Assembly (NCBI GenBank): GCA_001830425.1
Contig: MIAA01000016.1
Location: forward strand, 1 to 33,537
Direction of reading: 5' to 3'
Length of the DNA: 33,537 nucleotides
Origin: Rhodospirillales bacterium RIFCSPLOWO2_02_FULL_58_16
GTDB taxonomy: Bacteria > Pseudomonadota > Alphaproteobacteria > Rhodospirillales > 2-02-FULL-58-16
In this document: positions 8,408-16,560 of the stretch, piece after piece
Position numbering within the stretch: the first letter of the stretch is position 1
Layout of the letters: every line of letters begins with the position of its first letter
The notes under the pieces: model-generated
Database searches by the model: none
What the model was told of the DNA's origin: nothing
The model's input: the letters and a program-made list of their open reading frames with translations, nothing else
Made by a program: the position numbers and the translations under genes

Positions 8408-8847
8408 CCGTCGGACGCGCCGGGCAAGGTCCTGAACGCGCTTTGTTCGAGCGCTTCGCCGCCCGTCTGTCGCCGCCGCCGGTTCTCAGGGAAGTTCAGG
8501 AAAAACGCTCTTTGACGCCGGTCGAGTTGATGGAGCGGGAAGGACGGCTTCTGCTGGACGCCGTTCCCAAAGGCGCCGCCGTAGTGGCGATGGACGAAAA
8601 GGGAAAAACTCTTTCCAGTAACGCATTGGCCGTCAAAATCGGAGAATGGCGCGACAGGGGCGTCCACGACCTGGCCTTTCTCATCGGCGGGGCGAACGGC
8701 CTTGACGACAAGGTTTTGGGACGTGTCGATCTGGCGCTGTCCCTCGGCCCCATGACATGGCCGCACATGCTGGCGCGGGGGCTTCTCGCCGAGCAGCTTT
8801 ACCGCGCCCAGTGCATTCTTTCCGGCCACCCCTATCATCGGGAATAG
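8389..8847 (+). CDS. rlmH: 23S rRNA (pseudouridine1915-N3)-methyltransferase
   Basis: RlmH methylates pseudouridine 1915 in helix 69 of 23S rRNA using S-adenosylmethionine. The protein shows MDEKGKTLSS, LAFLIGGANGL (the SPOUT knot glycine loop) and a C-terminal QLYRAQCILSGHPYHRE ending, all typical. I place the start at GTG 8389, giving RYHIIAVGR as the first beta strand and 152 aa, close to the usual 155. A longer frame starts at 8359 but its extra residues do not fit the family. It overlaps rsfS by 19 bp, so translation of the two is probably coupled. Confidence 0.92.
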   Translation: MRYHIIAVGRAGQGPERALFERFAARLSPPPVLREVQEKRSLTPVELMEREGRLLLDAVPKGAAVVAMDEKGKTLSSNALAVKIGEWRDRGVHDLAFLIGGANGLDDKVLGRVDLALSLGPMTWPHMLARGLLAEQLYRAQCILSGHPYHRE

Positions 8848-8891
8848 GACGATTCAATCTGGTCGCAAACCGCTCTGGTTCGGTCTATATT

Positions 8892-10472
8892 ATGACCATG
8901 CACAACGCGCCGAAAAACGTTTTCGCCGACCGTCCTCGCCCCGCCGTTCTTTGTATTCTTGACGGGTGGGGGGCGAGAGCGGAGAGCGACGGCAACGCCA
9001 TCGCCCTCGGCGATACCCCCAACTGGGACCGCTTCCTGAAGAACTTCCCTCATGCCGCCCTTGACGCCTCGGGCGGCGAGGTAGGACTGCCGGCGGGGCA
9101 GATGGGCAATTCCGAGGTCGGCCACATGAATCTGGGCGCCGGGCGCGTCGTCCTTCAGGATCTGCCGCAAATCGACGAGGCGGTCGCCGGCGACACGCTG
9201 GCGACAAGGCCGGCGCTGGTAAACCTGATCGCCGGCCTGAAAAAAAGCGGCGGCGTCTGCCATATGTTGGGTCTGCTGTCGCCGGGAGGGGTGCATTCCC
9301 ACCAGGACCATATGGCGGCGCTGGCGCGCATCATCTGCGGCGCTGGCGTGGCGGTTGCCGTCCACGCTTTTCTTGACGGACGCGATACGCCGCCGAGGAG
9401 CGCCAAGGATTATATGGAACGATTCCTCGCCGATACCGCTGATATTCACGGCCTTGCCGTCGCCACCATCGGCGGGCGCTATTACGGCATGGATCGGGAC
9501 AACCGCTGGCCGAGAGTCGAGAAGGCCTTTCTGGCGTTGACCGAGGCGGAAGGAGACGCGGCTTCCGACCCGCTGACGGCGATCAACAACGGCTATGACG
9601 CCGGCCTTAACGACGAATTCATAATGCCGTGCGTGATCGACGGCTTTCGCGGCATGAAGGACGGCGACGGCATTCTTCACGCCAACTTCCGCGCCGACCG
9701 CGCCCGCGAGCTTCTGCACGCGCTGACGGACAAATCATTCGACGGCTTCAAACGCCGACGCCTGATCAACTTCTCGGCTCTTGTCGGCATGGAAAGTTAC
9801 TCGCATCGCCTTGATGAATTATTTGAGAGCATATTTCCGCCCCGCGAACTCGCCGACGGCCTGGGAGAAGTCGTGTCGAACGCCGGTTTGAAGCAGCTTC
9901 GCATCTCCGAGACCGAGAAATACGCTCACGTCACTTTTTTCTTCAACGGCGGACGGGAGAAAGTATTTCCCGGCGAGGAACGCATCCTGGTGGCGTCGCC
10001 CAAGGTCGCCACTTACGACCTGCAACCGGCGATGTCGGCCATCGAAGTGACCGATAAGCTGGTAAAGGCCATCTTGTCCGGTCGCTTCGACCTTATCGTC
10101 GTCAATTACGCCAACGGCGACATGGTCGGCCATACCGGGTTCCTTTCCGCCGCCGTTCAGGCGACGGAAACCATTGATATGTGCCTGGGTCGTCTGGAGG
10201 CTGCAATCATAAAAGCGGGCGGCGTGATGCTGGTCACCGCCGACCACGGCAACTGCGAACAGATGATTGACCACGAAACCGAACAGCCGCATACCGCCCA
10301 TACCTTAAATCCTGTGCCGATAGTTTTGATCAACGGGCCGTCCTGCGCGCTCCGCAACGGTCGCCTTGCCGACGTGGCGCCGACGATGCTGCGGCTGATG
10401 GGGCTTCCTCCGCCCGACGAAATGACCGGGCGCTCCCTCATCGTGGAAAATGAAAATGCGTCGGGCGTTTAG
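8892..10472 (+). CDS. gpmI: 2,3-bisphosphoglycerate-independent phosphoglycerate mutase
   Basis: GpmI interconverts 3- and 2-phosphoglycerate in glycolysis and gluconeogenesis using two manganese ions. The 526-aa protein has the alkaline-phosphatase-fold metal site: LCILDGWG at the start, the nucleophile Ser74 in GNSEVGHMNLGAGR, DGRDTPP, and C-terminal VTADHGNCEQM with HTAHTLNPVP. The open frame extends to 8757 inside rlmH, but homology starts near the ATG at 8892 (a second ATG is at 8898). No good Shine-Dalgarno is visible; TATATT stands directly before the start. The end overlaps the next gene by 23 bp. Confidence 0.95.
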   Translation: MTMHNAPKNVFADRPRPAVLCILDGWGARAESDGNAIALGDTPNWDRFLKNFPHAALDASGGEVGLPAGQMGNSEVGHMNLGAGRVVLQDLPQIDEAVAGDTLATRPALVNLIAGLKKSGGVCHMLGLLSPGGVHSHQDHMAALARIICGAGVAVAVHAFLDGRDTPPRSAKDYMERFLADTADIHGLAVATIGGRYYGMDRDNRWPRVEKAFLALTEAEGDAASDPLTAINNGYDAGLNDEFIMPCVIDGFRGMKDGDGILHANFRADRARELLHALTDKSFDGFKRRRLINFSALVGMESYSHRLDELFESIFPPRELADGLGEVVSNAGLKQLRISETEKYAHVTFFFNGGREKVFPGEERILVASPKVATYDLQPAMSAIEVTDKLVKAILSGRFDLIVVNYANGDMVGHTGFLSAAVQATETIDMCLGRLEAAIIKAGGVMLVTADHGNCEQMIDHETEQPHTAHTLNPVPIVLINGPSCALRNGRLADVAPTMLRLMGLPPPDEMTGRSLIVENENASGV

Positions 10473-11688
10473 ATTTCTGTTGGGCCTGCTGCTGGGTCTG
10501 GCGTTAGCGCCGCAGGCATGGGCCGTCGATACAGGTTCGCAACTCAAGGATGTTGAGCGCGCCCTTGACAAAGGGCTTGAGGAAGGCCGCGAGCTTCAGC
10601 AAAAGACCATTGATATTGAGGGCGACATTAATCGGATGCGCGAAGAATCCGTATCAACCGCAAAAATTATCCAGGAACACGAAGCGGATATTGAATGGCT
10701 GGAAAACCGCCTCAAAGAACTGACTATCGAAGAAAAGGATAAAAGCGCCGGCCTCGGCCAAGGTCGGAGCCGCCTCATTAATGTGCTGGCGGCGCTTCAG
10801 CGGTTGGCCAGGCGTCCTCCCGAGGCGCTTTTTGTCCAACCCTTAAGCCCGACCGACACGGTGCGAAGCGCCATATTGCTGCGCTCCGCCGTTCCCATGA
10901 TTGAACTTCACGCCGAACGATTGCGTCTGGAACTGGCCGAACTGGCCAGGGCGCGCAGCGAGGCGGTCAGGCGGCAGACGGAGATGGCGGCGGCCGTCGG
11001 CGAACTGAAAAAACAGCGGGCGAGAATGGATGATCTGATAGATCGCAAGGCCGAGCTTAAAAAACAAACGGATAGCGAACACAGCAAAGCGATTGAACGG
11101 ACAATGGAACTGGCCGCCCAGGCAAAGAATCTGCGCGATCTTCTGAACCGCCTGGAAGACGAAAATATAAAAAGCGCATTGAGAATTCCGACATCGCCGT
11201 CCAACAGCGCGCAAAGGGCCGCTCCCGTTATTAAAAGCCCCTCCGTAGAAATTCCCGCTCCCGAAGTTCAAACCCCTTCCATAAAAAAAGCCATGGGAAC
11301 CCTTCCTTTTCCGGTTGTCGGACAACTGGCGGAACAGTATGGTCAGGCCACCGACGCCGGCCTGACCAGCAAAGGCATCACGATAAAAACCCGCTCCGGC
11401 GCGCAGGTTGTAGCGCCGTTCGAGGGGCGCGTTGTTTTTGCCGGTCAATTTCGAGGGTATGGGCAACTCTTGATCATCGAACACAGTGAGGGATATCATA
11501 GCCTTCTTGCGGGCATGGGCCGCATCGACGGCGTCATCGGACAGCGTGTGCTGGGCGGCGAGCCGGTCGGAGTCATGGGAAACGCCGATACCGGCGATCC
11601 CGCCTTGTATGTTGAACTGCGCCGTGACGGTCGGTCGATTAATCCTCTGCCGTGGCTGGCGGCGCGCAAAAGTAGGGTAAGCGGATGA
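10450..11688 (+). CDS. EnvC-like murein hydrolase activator (degenerate LytM/M23)
   Basis: A secreted 412-aa protein. A signal peptide is followed by AQAWA-type cleavage near residue 25, then a long coiled coil (about 30-235), a Ser/Pro linker, and a C-terminal LytM domain (about 290-405). EnvC and relatives sit in the periplasm and switch on septal amidases rather than cutting peptidoglycan themselves. The LytM domain fits this: the zinc ligands of active M23 peptidases are absent (GITIKT where H-x3-D is expected, YVELR where HxH is expected), while the fold-defining GYGQLLIIEH and NPLPWL are kept. Starts at 10450 or 10456 are equally possible. It overlaps gpmI and, by ATGA, the ctpA gene. 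Confidence 0.88.
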   Translation: MKMRRAFRFLLGLLLGLALAPQAWAVDTGSQLKDVERALDKGLEEGRELQQKTIDIEGDINRMREESVSTAKIIQEHEADIEWLENRLKELTIEEKDKSAGLGQGRSRLINVLAALQRLARRPPEALFVQPLSPTDTVRSAILLRSAVPMIELHAERLRLELAELARARSEAVRRQTEMAAAVGELKKQRARMDDLIDRKAELKKQTDSEHSKAIERTMELAAQAKNLRDLLNRLEDENIKSALRIPTSPSNSAQRAAPVIKSPSVEIPAPEVQTPSIKKAMGTLPFPVVGQLAEQYGQATDAGLTSKGITIKTRSGAQVVAPFEGRVVFAGQFRGYGQLLIIEHSEGYHSLLAGMGRIDGVIGQRVLGGEPVGVMGNADTGDPALYVELRRDGRSINPLPWLAARKSRVSG

Positions 11689-13019
11689 AATATATATGGT
11701 TCCCGACGGCGGCGCTGGCGTGCTTCCTGTTGACGTCTCCTCTCAAGGCGGAGGAAGCGGCTGATAAAACGGCGGACAAACCGGACAAGAACGCCGAGAC
11801 CTATCGGCTTCTTAACCTGTTCGGCGATGTTTTTGAGCGGGTGCGTTCCGACTATGTGGAGGCGCCGACCGACCAGGACCTGATCGAATCCGCCATCACC
11901 GGCATGTTGTCGGCGCTTGATCCCCATTCAAGCTATCTCAACGCCAAGAGCTATCAGGAGATGCAGGTACAGACCAAAGGCGAGTTCGGGGGACTGGGCA
12001 TCCAGGTCACCATGTCGGACGGGCTGGTCAAGGTGATCTCGCCCATCGACGACACCCCGGCGTTTCACGCCGGAATCATGGCCGGCGACCTGATCACTCA
12101 CCTTGACAATGTGCCGGTGCAGGGAATGACGCTGGCCCAGGCCGTTGACAAGATGCGCGGACGTGTCGGCACCGATCTGGTGCTGACGATTATGCGCAAG
12201 GACAGCAAGCCTTTCGATGTCACTCTGACCCGCGCCATTGTCAAGGTCGACTCGGTTCGTTCAAACGTTGACGGCAAGATCGGATATTTGCGCATTACCT
12301 CGTTCAACGAGCAGTCGGACAAGGGCGTGAAAAAGGCCATGGATGATTTCAAGGCAAAACTGGGGAGCGAGTTGCAGGGGATCGTGCTTGATCTTCGCAA
12401 TAATCCCGGCGGTCTCCTCGATCAGGCGGTAAATGTCTCCGACGCCTTTCTTGACAAGGGCGAGATCGTCTCGACCAGATCGCGCTATGCCGACAAGACC
12501 CAGCGCTATAACGCCCGTCCCGGCGACGAGGCCAACGGCCTGCCGATCGTGGTTCTCATCAACGGCGGCTCGGCGTCGGCGTCAGAAATTGTCGCCGGCG
12601 CTTTGCAGGACCATCGCCGCGCCATTGTGCTCGGCGTCAAGTCCTTCGGCAAAGGCTCGGTGCAGACGGTCATTCCGCTTTCCGGACAAGGCGCCATGCG
12701 GCTGACCACGGCGCGCTACTACACGCCGTCGGGAACCTCCATCCAGGGAATGGGCATTACCCCGGATATCATCGTCGAGCAGGCCAAGATCGAACTTCTT
12801 GAGAAGGGGGAGCAACGCCGCGAGGCGGACCTGCGCGGAGCGCTTGAAAACGAGAACGGCAAGGGGACTGACGGCGACAAGGGCGGTGACAACGCCGCCA
12901 AAGACCCCGGCCTCGCCGATGATAAAAAGAAAAAGCAGGACTACCAACTGGAACGGGCGTTTGATCTCCTGCGCGGCATGTCCTTGTATGCGGATAGATT
13001 GGCGGGAAAGCCTAAGTGA
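11685..13019 (+). CDS. ctpA: Carboxy-terminal processing protease, S41 family
   Basis: A 444-aa periplasmic serine protease. It has a signal peptide (about 1-22), an S41 N-terminal region, a PDZ domain (about 100-180, with FGGLGIQV and the substrate-binding loop), and the catalytic core. Ser298 in NGGSASASE and Lys323 in SFGKGSVQ, 25 residues apart, are the expected Ser-Lys dyad. The last about 60 residues are charged (Lys/Asp/Glu-rich). Family members trim C-termini of envelope proteins, including peptidoglycan enzymes, which suits the EnvC-like neighbour. It overlaps genes on both sides by 4 bp (ATGA, GTGA), so the envelope module is one translational unit. Confidence 0.94.
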   Translation: MKYIWFPTAALACFLLTSPLKAEEAADKTADKPDKNAETYRLLNLFGDVFERVRSDYVEAPTDQDLIESAITGMLSALDPHSSYLNAKSYQEMQVQTKGEFGGLGIQVTMSDGLVKVISPIDDTPAFHAGIMAGDLITHLDNVPVQGMTLAQAVDKMRGRVGTDLVLTIMRKDSKPFDVTLTRAIVKVDSVRSNVDGKIGYLRITSFNEQSDKGVKKAMDDFKAKLGSELQGIVLDLRNNPGGLLDQAVNVSDAFLDKGEIVSTRSRYADKTQRYNARPGDEANGLPIVVLINGGSASASEIVAGALQDHRRAIVLGVKSFGKGSVQTVIPLSGQGAMRLTTARYYTPSGTSIQGMGITPDIIVEQAKIELLEKGEQRREADLRGALENENGKGTDGDKGGDNAAKDPGLADDKKKKQDYQLERAFDLLRGMSLYADRLAGKPK

Positions 13020-14515
13020 AATTTCCCTTTAAATTCAAAGGATTCAAAAAGGGCAAAAAAACCTCTGACGATGAAGACGATTCCGACGAGGAAGAATCCG
13101 TTGACGATGACGAAGAAGAAGGTGAAGAGGACGAAGAAGAAAGCGAAGGAGGAGAAGAAGACGAAGAAGGCGGAAAGAAAAAAAAGGACAGGGGAAAAAA
13201 AAGCAAGGGTGGCGCCTTTTTCGCCAAACTCAAGGGCGGCGCTTTTATCGCCAAACTCAAAAGCGATAAGCGTCTGATGATGATTGCCGTCGGCGGAGCC
13301 GTAACGGCATTGACGTTGATCGGCGGCGGCGTCTGGTTTTTCATCGGCGGCGAAGACGTTGTAAAAAGCGGTGAAACAAGTTCGGCGAGTGAACTGGAAA
13401 GCGGCAACAAAATTATACAACCGGTGCCGCCCAAAGAAATGCCCGGCGCTGTCAAATTAACCCGCCAGGACGCCGGCCTTACTCCACCGGAAGAAGGCCG
13501 GGACGCCCCCGATGCACAGGATGCCCCGACTCCCGAAGCGCAGGACGCTCCGCCCTCCGAGACGCAGGATGCCGAGGAAGAACCGGCTTTACCCAAAAGC
13601 TCGCTGAACGCCGTCGCCGCCACCGTTAGAGACCCTGGTTCGAGCGTGTCGGCGCCTTCGGTGACGCGGGCGTCGTTCAAAAACATCCCCGAAGTGAAGG
13701 GCGCCACGCCTCTTTCCGTTCTTCCCGTTAAGGAGTTGACCGAGGACACCCCGCAAGGGGCATTGCCCAAGATCGGCGCTGACGGCCGTAAACCATGGCA
13801 GGTTTATGCCCGGCCTTTCGAGGCCCCCGGCAACAATCCCCGCATTGCCGTAATTATCACCGGAATGGGATTAAGCAAGGCCGCCACCGAGGCCGCGATC
13901 AAGCAGCTCCCCGGCGAAATAACCCTGGCCTTCGATCCCCATGTCAAGGATCTGATCGACTGGGTCGGCGCGGCGCGCAAGGCAGGCCACGAAATCCTTT
14001 TATCCCTTCCCATGGAATCGGAAAAGTTCCCGATCCACGATCCCGGCCCCCTGGCGATGCAAAACGACCTCAAACCGGAGCAAAACATCGAGCGGCTGGA
14101 ACATATTCTCAGCCGTTTAACGAACTATGTCGGCGTCGCCACGGCTATGGGAACCAAATTCAGCTCCGATGAGAAATCCCTGAGGCCGGTGCTTGAGGCG
14201 ATCAACAACAGGGGACTTATGCTGGTCGATAACGGCGGCAACGCCAAGTCGGCGGCCCCGAAAATCGCCACCGAGATTTCTCTTCCCCGCGCCATCGGCG
14301 ACCTGTTCCTGGACGAGAACCCGTCCAAAGCCGCCATTGACGCCCAACTGGTCAAACTGGAGGGAATCGCCCGCGAGAAGGTTGTCGCCGTCGCCTTTGC
14401 CGAGCCGAACCCGTCGACTCTGGAAAGACTTTCCGTCTGGGCGGCCACTCTCAAGGCCAAAAATCTGGCCCTGGCCCCCATCTCGGCGATCGCCGACAGA
14501 CAGGTGGCAAAATGA
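13016..14515 (+). CDS. Divergent polysaccharide deacetylase (YibQ/DUF610) with acidic N-terminus
   Basis: A 499-aa inner-membrane protein starting at GTG. Residues about 17-53 are almost all Asp/Glu/Ser, followed by a Lys-rich patch (54-64), a twice-repeated GGAF-x-AKLK motif and one membrane segment (about 84-106). A Pro/Ala/Glu linker leads to the C-terminal divergent polysaccharide deacetylase domain (about 260-495), with RIAVIITGMG, LAFDPHVKD, HEILLSLPME and MGTKFSSD. The family is related to NodB deacetylases but has lost much of the metal site; its activity is not established. It belongs to the envC-ctpA-yibQ-rppH cluster common in alphaproteobacteria. The acidic tract is unusual and lies on the cytoplasmic side if the N-terminus stays in. 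Confidence 0.88.
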   Translation: MKFPFKFKGFKKGKKTSDDEDDSDEEESVDDDEEEGEEDEEESEGGEEDEEGGKKKKDRGKKSKGGAFFAKLKGGAFIAKLKSDKRLMMIAVGGAVTALTLIGGGVWFFIGGEDVVKSGETSSASELESGNKIIQPVPPKEMPGAVKLTRQDAGLTPPEEGRDAPDAQDAPTPEAQDAPPSETQDAEEEPALPKSSLNAVAATVRDPGSSVSAPSVTRASFKNIPEVKGATPLSVLPVKELTEDTPQGALPKIGADGRKPWQVYARPFEAPGNNPRIAVIITGMGLSKAATEAAIKQLPGEITLAFDPHVKDLIDWVGAARKAGHEILLSLPMESEKFPIHDPGPLAMQNDLKPEQNIERLEHILSRLTNYVGVATAMGTKFSSDEKSLRPVLEAINNRGLMLVDNGGNAKSAAPKIATEISLPRAIGDLFLDENPSKAAIDAQLVKLEGIAREKVVAVAFAEPNPSTLERLSVWAATLKAKNLALAPISAIADRQVAK

Positions 14516-15009
14516 CGACCGACAAAAACACGGTCAGGCCGAAGAAGCTGCCCTACCGCAAGGGCGTCGGCGCCGTCCTGTTCAACGCCGAGGGCAAGGT
14601 CTTTGTCGCCCGACGCCTTGATAATCCCGGCAAATACTGGCAAATGCCCCAGGGCGGCATCGACAAGGGTGAAAAGCCGCGCCAGGCCCTGATCAGGGAA
14701 GTCGCCGAAGAAATCGGGGACATAAGGTACAAAGTTATCGCCAAAGGTTCCTCCTGGATCGCTTATGACCTCCCCGATAAGCTGATCGGAACCGTCTGGA
14801 AGGGCAAATACCGTGGTCAGAAGCAAAAGTGGTTCGCCCTTAAATTCACCGGCGTTGACGGCGACATTGATCTGAACGCCACGAGTCATCCCGAGTTCAG
14901 CGAATGGAAATGGGTGGATATTGAGGAGCTGCCGGCGCTGGCCATTCCTTTCAAGCGGGAGCTTTACGAAAAAATCGTATCGGAGTTCAGGCGCCTTGCT
15001 TCCGACTAA
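14512..15009 (+). CDS. rppH: RNA pyrophosphohydrolase (Nudix)
   Basis: RppH removes pyrophosphate from the 5' end of triphosphorylated mRNAs and so starts RNase E-dependent decay. The 165-aa protein begins its domain with LPYRKGVGAVLFN and contains a full Nudix box at residues 48-69 (GGIDKGE...REVAEEIG; Gly48, Glu54, Arg62, Glu63, Glu66, Glu67). QKQKWFALKF and EFSEWKWVD are typical of the RppH/IalA subgroup. It overlaps the deacetylase gene by ATGA and the SDR gene that follows by about 14 bp. Confidence 0.93.
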   Translation: MTTDKNTVRPKKLPYRKGVGAVLFNAEGKVFVARRLDNPGKYWQMPQGGIDKGEKPRQALIREVAEEIGDIRYKVIAKGSSWIAYDLPDKLIGTVWKGKYRGQKQKWFALKFTGVDGDIDLNATSHPEFSEWKWVDIEELPALAIPFKRELYEKIVSEFRRLASD

Positions 15010-15769
15010 ACCCCATCGCACGGTCCTGATTACCGGCGGCGCCAGGCGCATCGGGCGCGCCATTGTTCTGGCGCTGGCCGAACGCCGCTGGACAGTAGCC
15101 ATCCATTACAATCATTCGGGAAATGACGCCGACCGATTAGCCGCCGATATCGCCATCGCCGGCGGCCAAGCCGACGTTTTCAAGGCCGATCTGGCAAGCG
15201 AGGAGGAAACCGGCTCGCTGATATCCCGCGTTATCGCCAAGGTCGGCCCGCTGGACGCTCTTATAAACAACGCCTCGGTCTTTGAATACGACACCCCGGA
15301 AACCGCCAGCCGCGAGTCCTGGGATATTCATATGCAGGTCAATCTGCGCGCTCCGTTTGTGCTGACCCAGGCCTTTGCGGCGCAACCGCCCTCCGCGAGG
15401 GAAGGCAACGTCATCAATATCATTGATCAGCGCGTATGGAACCTGACCTCGCAATTTACCTCGTATACGCTGAGCAAGTCGGCGTTGTGGACGTTGACCC
15501 AGACCCTGGCGCTGGCGCTGGCGCCGCGCATCCGCGTCAACGCCATCGGGCCGGGGCCGACCCTGCCCAGTTCCCGTCAGACGGAAGAGTCTTTCCGGCG
15601 ACAATGGGCGTCGCTGCCGCTGGAACGCCGCGTCAGCCCGGAGGAAATCGGCGAGGCGGCGTCCTTCATCCTTGACGCGCCGTCGATGACAGGGCAGATG
15701 ATCGCCCTGGACGGCGGCGAGCATCTGGGAAGGCGCCGGCGCCGCGATGATGCCGAATCCAGGGAGTAA
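14996..15769 (+). CDS. SDR oxidoreductase, pteridine-reductase-like (FolM/PTR1 type)
   Basis: A 257-aa short-chain dehydrogenase. It has TGGARRIGRAI, the TGx3RxG cofactor loop that marks NADPH-dependent pteridine reductases, INNASVFE (NNAG-like), and the catalytic YTLSK. The gene directly before folB also points to pterin reduction (dihydromonapterin or dihydrofolate), but this is inference. No ATG fits; the open frame goes back to 14921 inside rppH. I place the start at TTG 14996, with GGAG at 14982-14985, giving a protein that begins just before the first beta strand. The C-terminus is Arg-rich. Confidence 0.85.
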   Translation: MLPTKPHRTVLITGGARRIGRAIVLALAERRWTVAIHYNHSGNDADRLAADIAIAGGQADVFKADLASEEETGSLISRVIAKVGPLDALINNASVFEYDTPETASRESWDIHMQVNLRAPFVLTQAFAAQPPSAREGNVINIIDQRVWNLTSQFTSYTLSKSALWTLTQTLALALAPRIRVNAIGPGPTLPSSRQTEESFRRQWASLPLERRVSPEEIGEAASFILDAPSMTGQMIALDGGEHLGRRRRRDDAESRE

Positions 15770-15775
15770 TCTGTA

Positions 15776-16192
15776 ATGACAACCGCTCGAATGAAACTCG
15801 TTGAGCCGTTGAGAATCGCCGACGGGCGCGCCGGGTTGCGCCATGTTTTTATCCGTGACCTGCTTCTGAAATGCTCCATCGGCATCCATGGGCATGAACG
15901 GGAAAACACGCAAAACGTCCGCGTCAATCTTGATCTGGCGGTGCGCGAGAGCGCCGGGGCGCACGGCGACGATATCGCCAACGTAGTCTGTTATGAGAAG
16001 ATCGCCTCGGGGGTGCGCGAAATAGCCGCCTGTGGACACATCAATCTGGCGGAGACCATGGCTGAAAAAATTGCCGGCATGTGCCTTACGGATTCCCGGG
16101 TGCGGTCAGCGCGGGTGCGAGTGGAAAAAATGGATGTTTTTACCGACGCCGCCGGCGCCGGCGTCGAGATCGAACGATTTAATTCCAAGTGA
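15776..16192 (+). CDS. folB: Dihydroneopterin aldolase
   Basis: FolB splits 7,8-dihydroneopterin to 6-hydroxymethyl-dihydropterin and glycolaldehyde in folate synthesis. The 138-aa protein has VFIRDLLLKCSIGIHGHERENTQNVRVNLDL, matching the family's first strand-loop with the substrate Glu region, VCYEKIASGVREI, NLAETMAEKIA, and RVRVEKMDVFTDAAGAGVEIER containing the conserved Lys. A about 20-residue N-terminal extension precedes the core. It follows the pteridine-reductase-like gene after 6 bp and is the last gene of the long plus-strand run. Confidence 0.92.
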   Translation: MTTARMKLVEPLRIADGRAGLRHVFIRDLLLKCSIGIHGHERENTQNVRVNLDLAVRESAGAHGDDIANVVCYEKIASGVREIAACGHINLAETMAEKIAGMCLTDSRVRSARVRVEKMDVFTDAAGAGVEIERFNSK

Positions 16193-16462
16193 TATAACCT
16201 GACTTCTAACAGACCCTCTAAGTCCTTGCAAATATGAGGTTTGCCGCTTTGTCGCATCGAAAGTTGTCCACATGGCGGAATTTGTTAACGAGTTTGACTC
16301 GACATTAGTTATTAATATTTCACATTTAGGCCTTGATGGACTGTTGCTTTAATTAATTGTTTGAAATCAATGGGTTGCGAATAGTGCCTAATTATTGGGC
16401 AAAACGAGGAAACCTACAGCTCCGTTGAGGCCATGACCGCAAGGGCGGGTTTTTCAACAGAC

Positions 16463-16471
16463 TTATCCACA
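16463..16471 (+). promoter_or_regulatory. Perfect DnaA box
   Basis: TTATCCACA matches the DnaA 9-mer consensus exactly and lies about 90 bp before uvrC. A near match, TTGTCCACA, is at 16264-16272. This could be DnaA control of uvrC or part of an origin. Confidence 0.6.
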
Positions 16472-16522
16472 CAAATCGTGGATAGTTTACGGGATGGCGG
16501 ATTTGCTTGGAAACACCTTATT

Positions 16523-16541
16523 GATTAGAGTATTTCTAATC
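16523..16541. promoter_or_regulatory. Perfect dyad upstream of uvrC
   Basis: GATTAGA-N5-TCTAATC is a perfect 7-bp inverted repeat 19 bp before the uvrC ATG. It overlaps a possible TTGATT/TATAGA promoter (15-bp spacing). It could be an operator; no LexA box of the usual form is seen. Confidence 0.45.
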
Positions 16542-16560
16542 TATAGATATGTAGCCGACC

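Larger units (their letters stand above)
16193..16560. other. AT-rich spacer with DnaA boxes ahead of uvrC
   Basis: This 368-bp spacer is much more AT-rich than its neighbours. It holds a perfect DnaA box TTATCCACA (16463-16471), TTGTCCACA one mismatch away (16264-16272), and a weak inverted match (16479-16487). A possible promoter is TTGACT (16294-16299) with TATTTC after 16 bp. A 4-bp hairpin CCGC-AAGG-GCGG with five Ts (16437-16454) could end a short transcript. No protein-coding frame is apparent. Confidence 0.6.

Noticed and set aside
8835-9719. 294-aa minus-strand open frame opposite gpmI
   Set aside because: It lies entirely over gpmI motifs, with composition typical of a reverse-frame shadow.
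10450-11688. Active M23 peptidase
   Set aside because: The zinc-binding His and Asp residues are missing, so an activator role like EnvC is the better call.
13012-13770. Long minus-strand open frame rich in Ser opposite the YibQ-like gene
   Set aside because: It mirrors the Asp/Glu codons of the real gene on the other strand and has no start signal or domain.
15137-16039. 300-aa minus-strand open frame opposite the SDR and folB genes
   Set aside because: It spans two convincing plus-strand genes and shows no recognisable motif.
16437-16454. CCGC-AAGG-GCGG hairpin with five Ts as a terminator of a small RNA
   Set aside because: The stem is only 4 bp and no conserved RNA was recognised, so it is mentioned only in the spacer entry.
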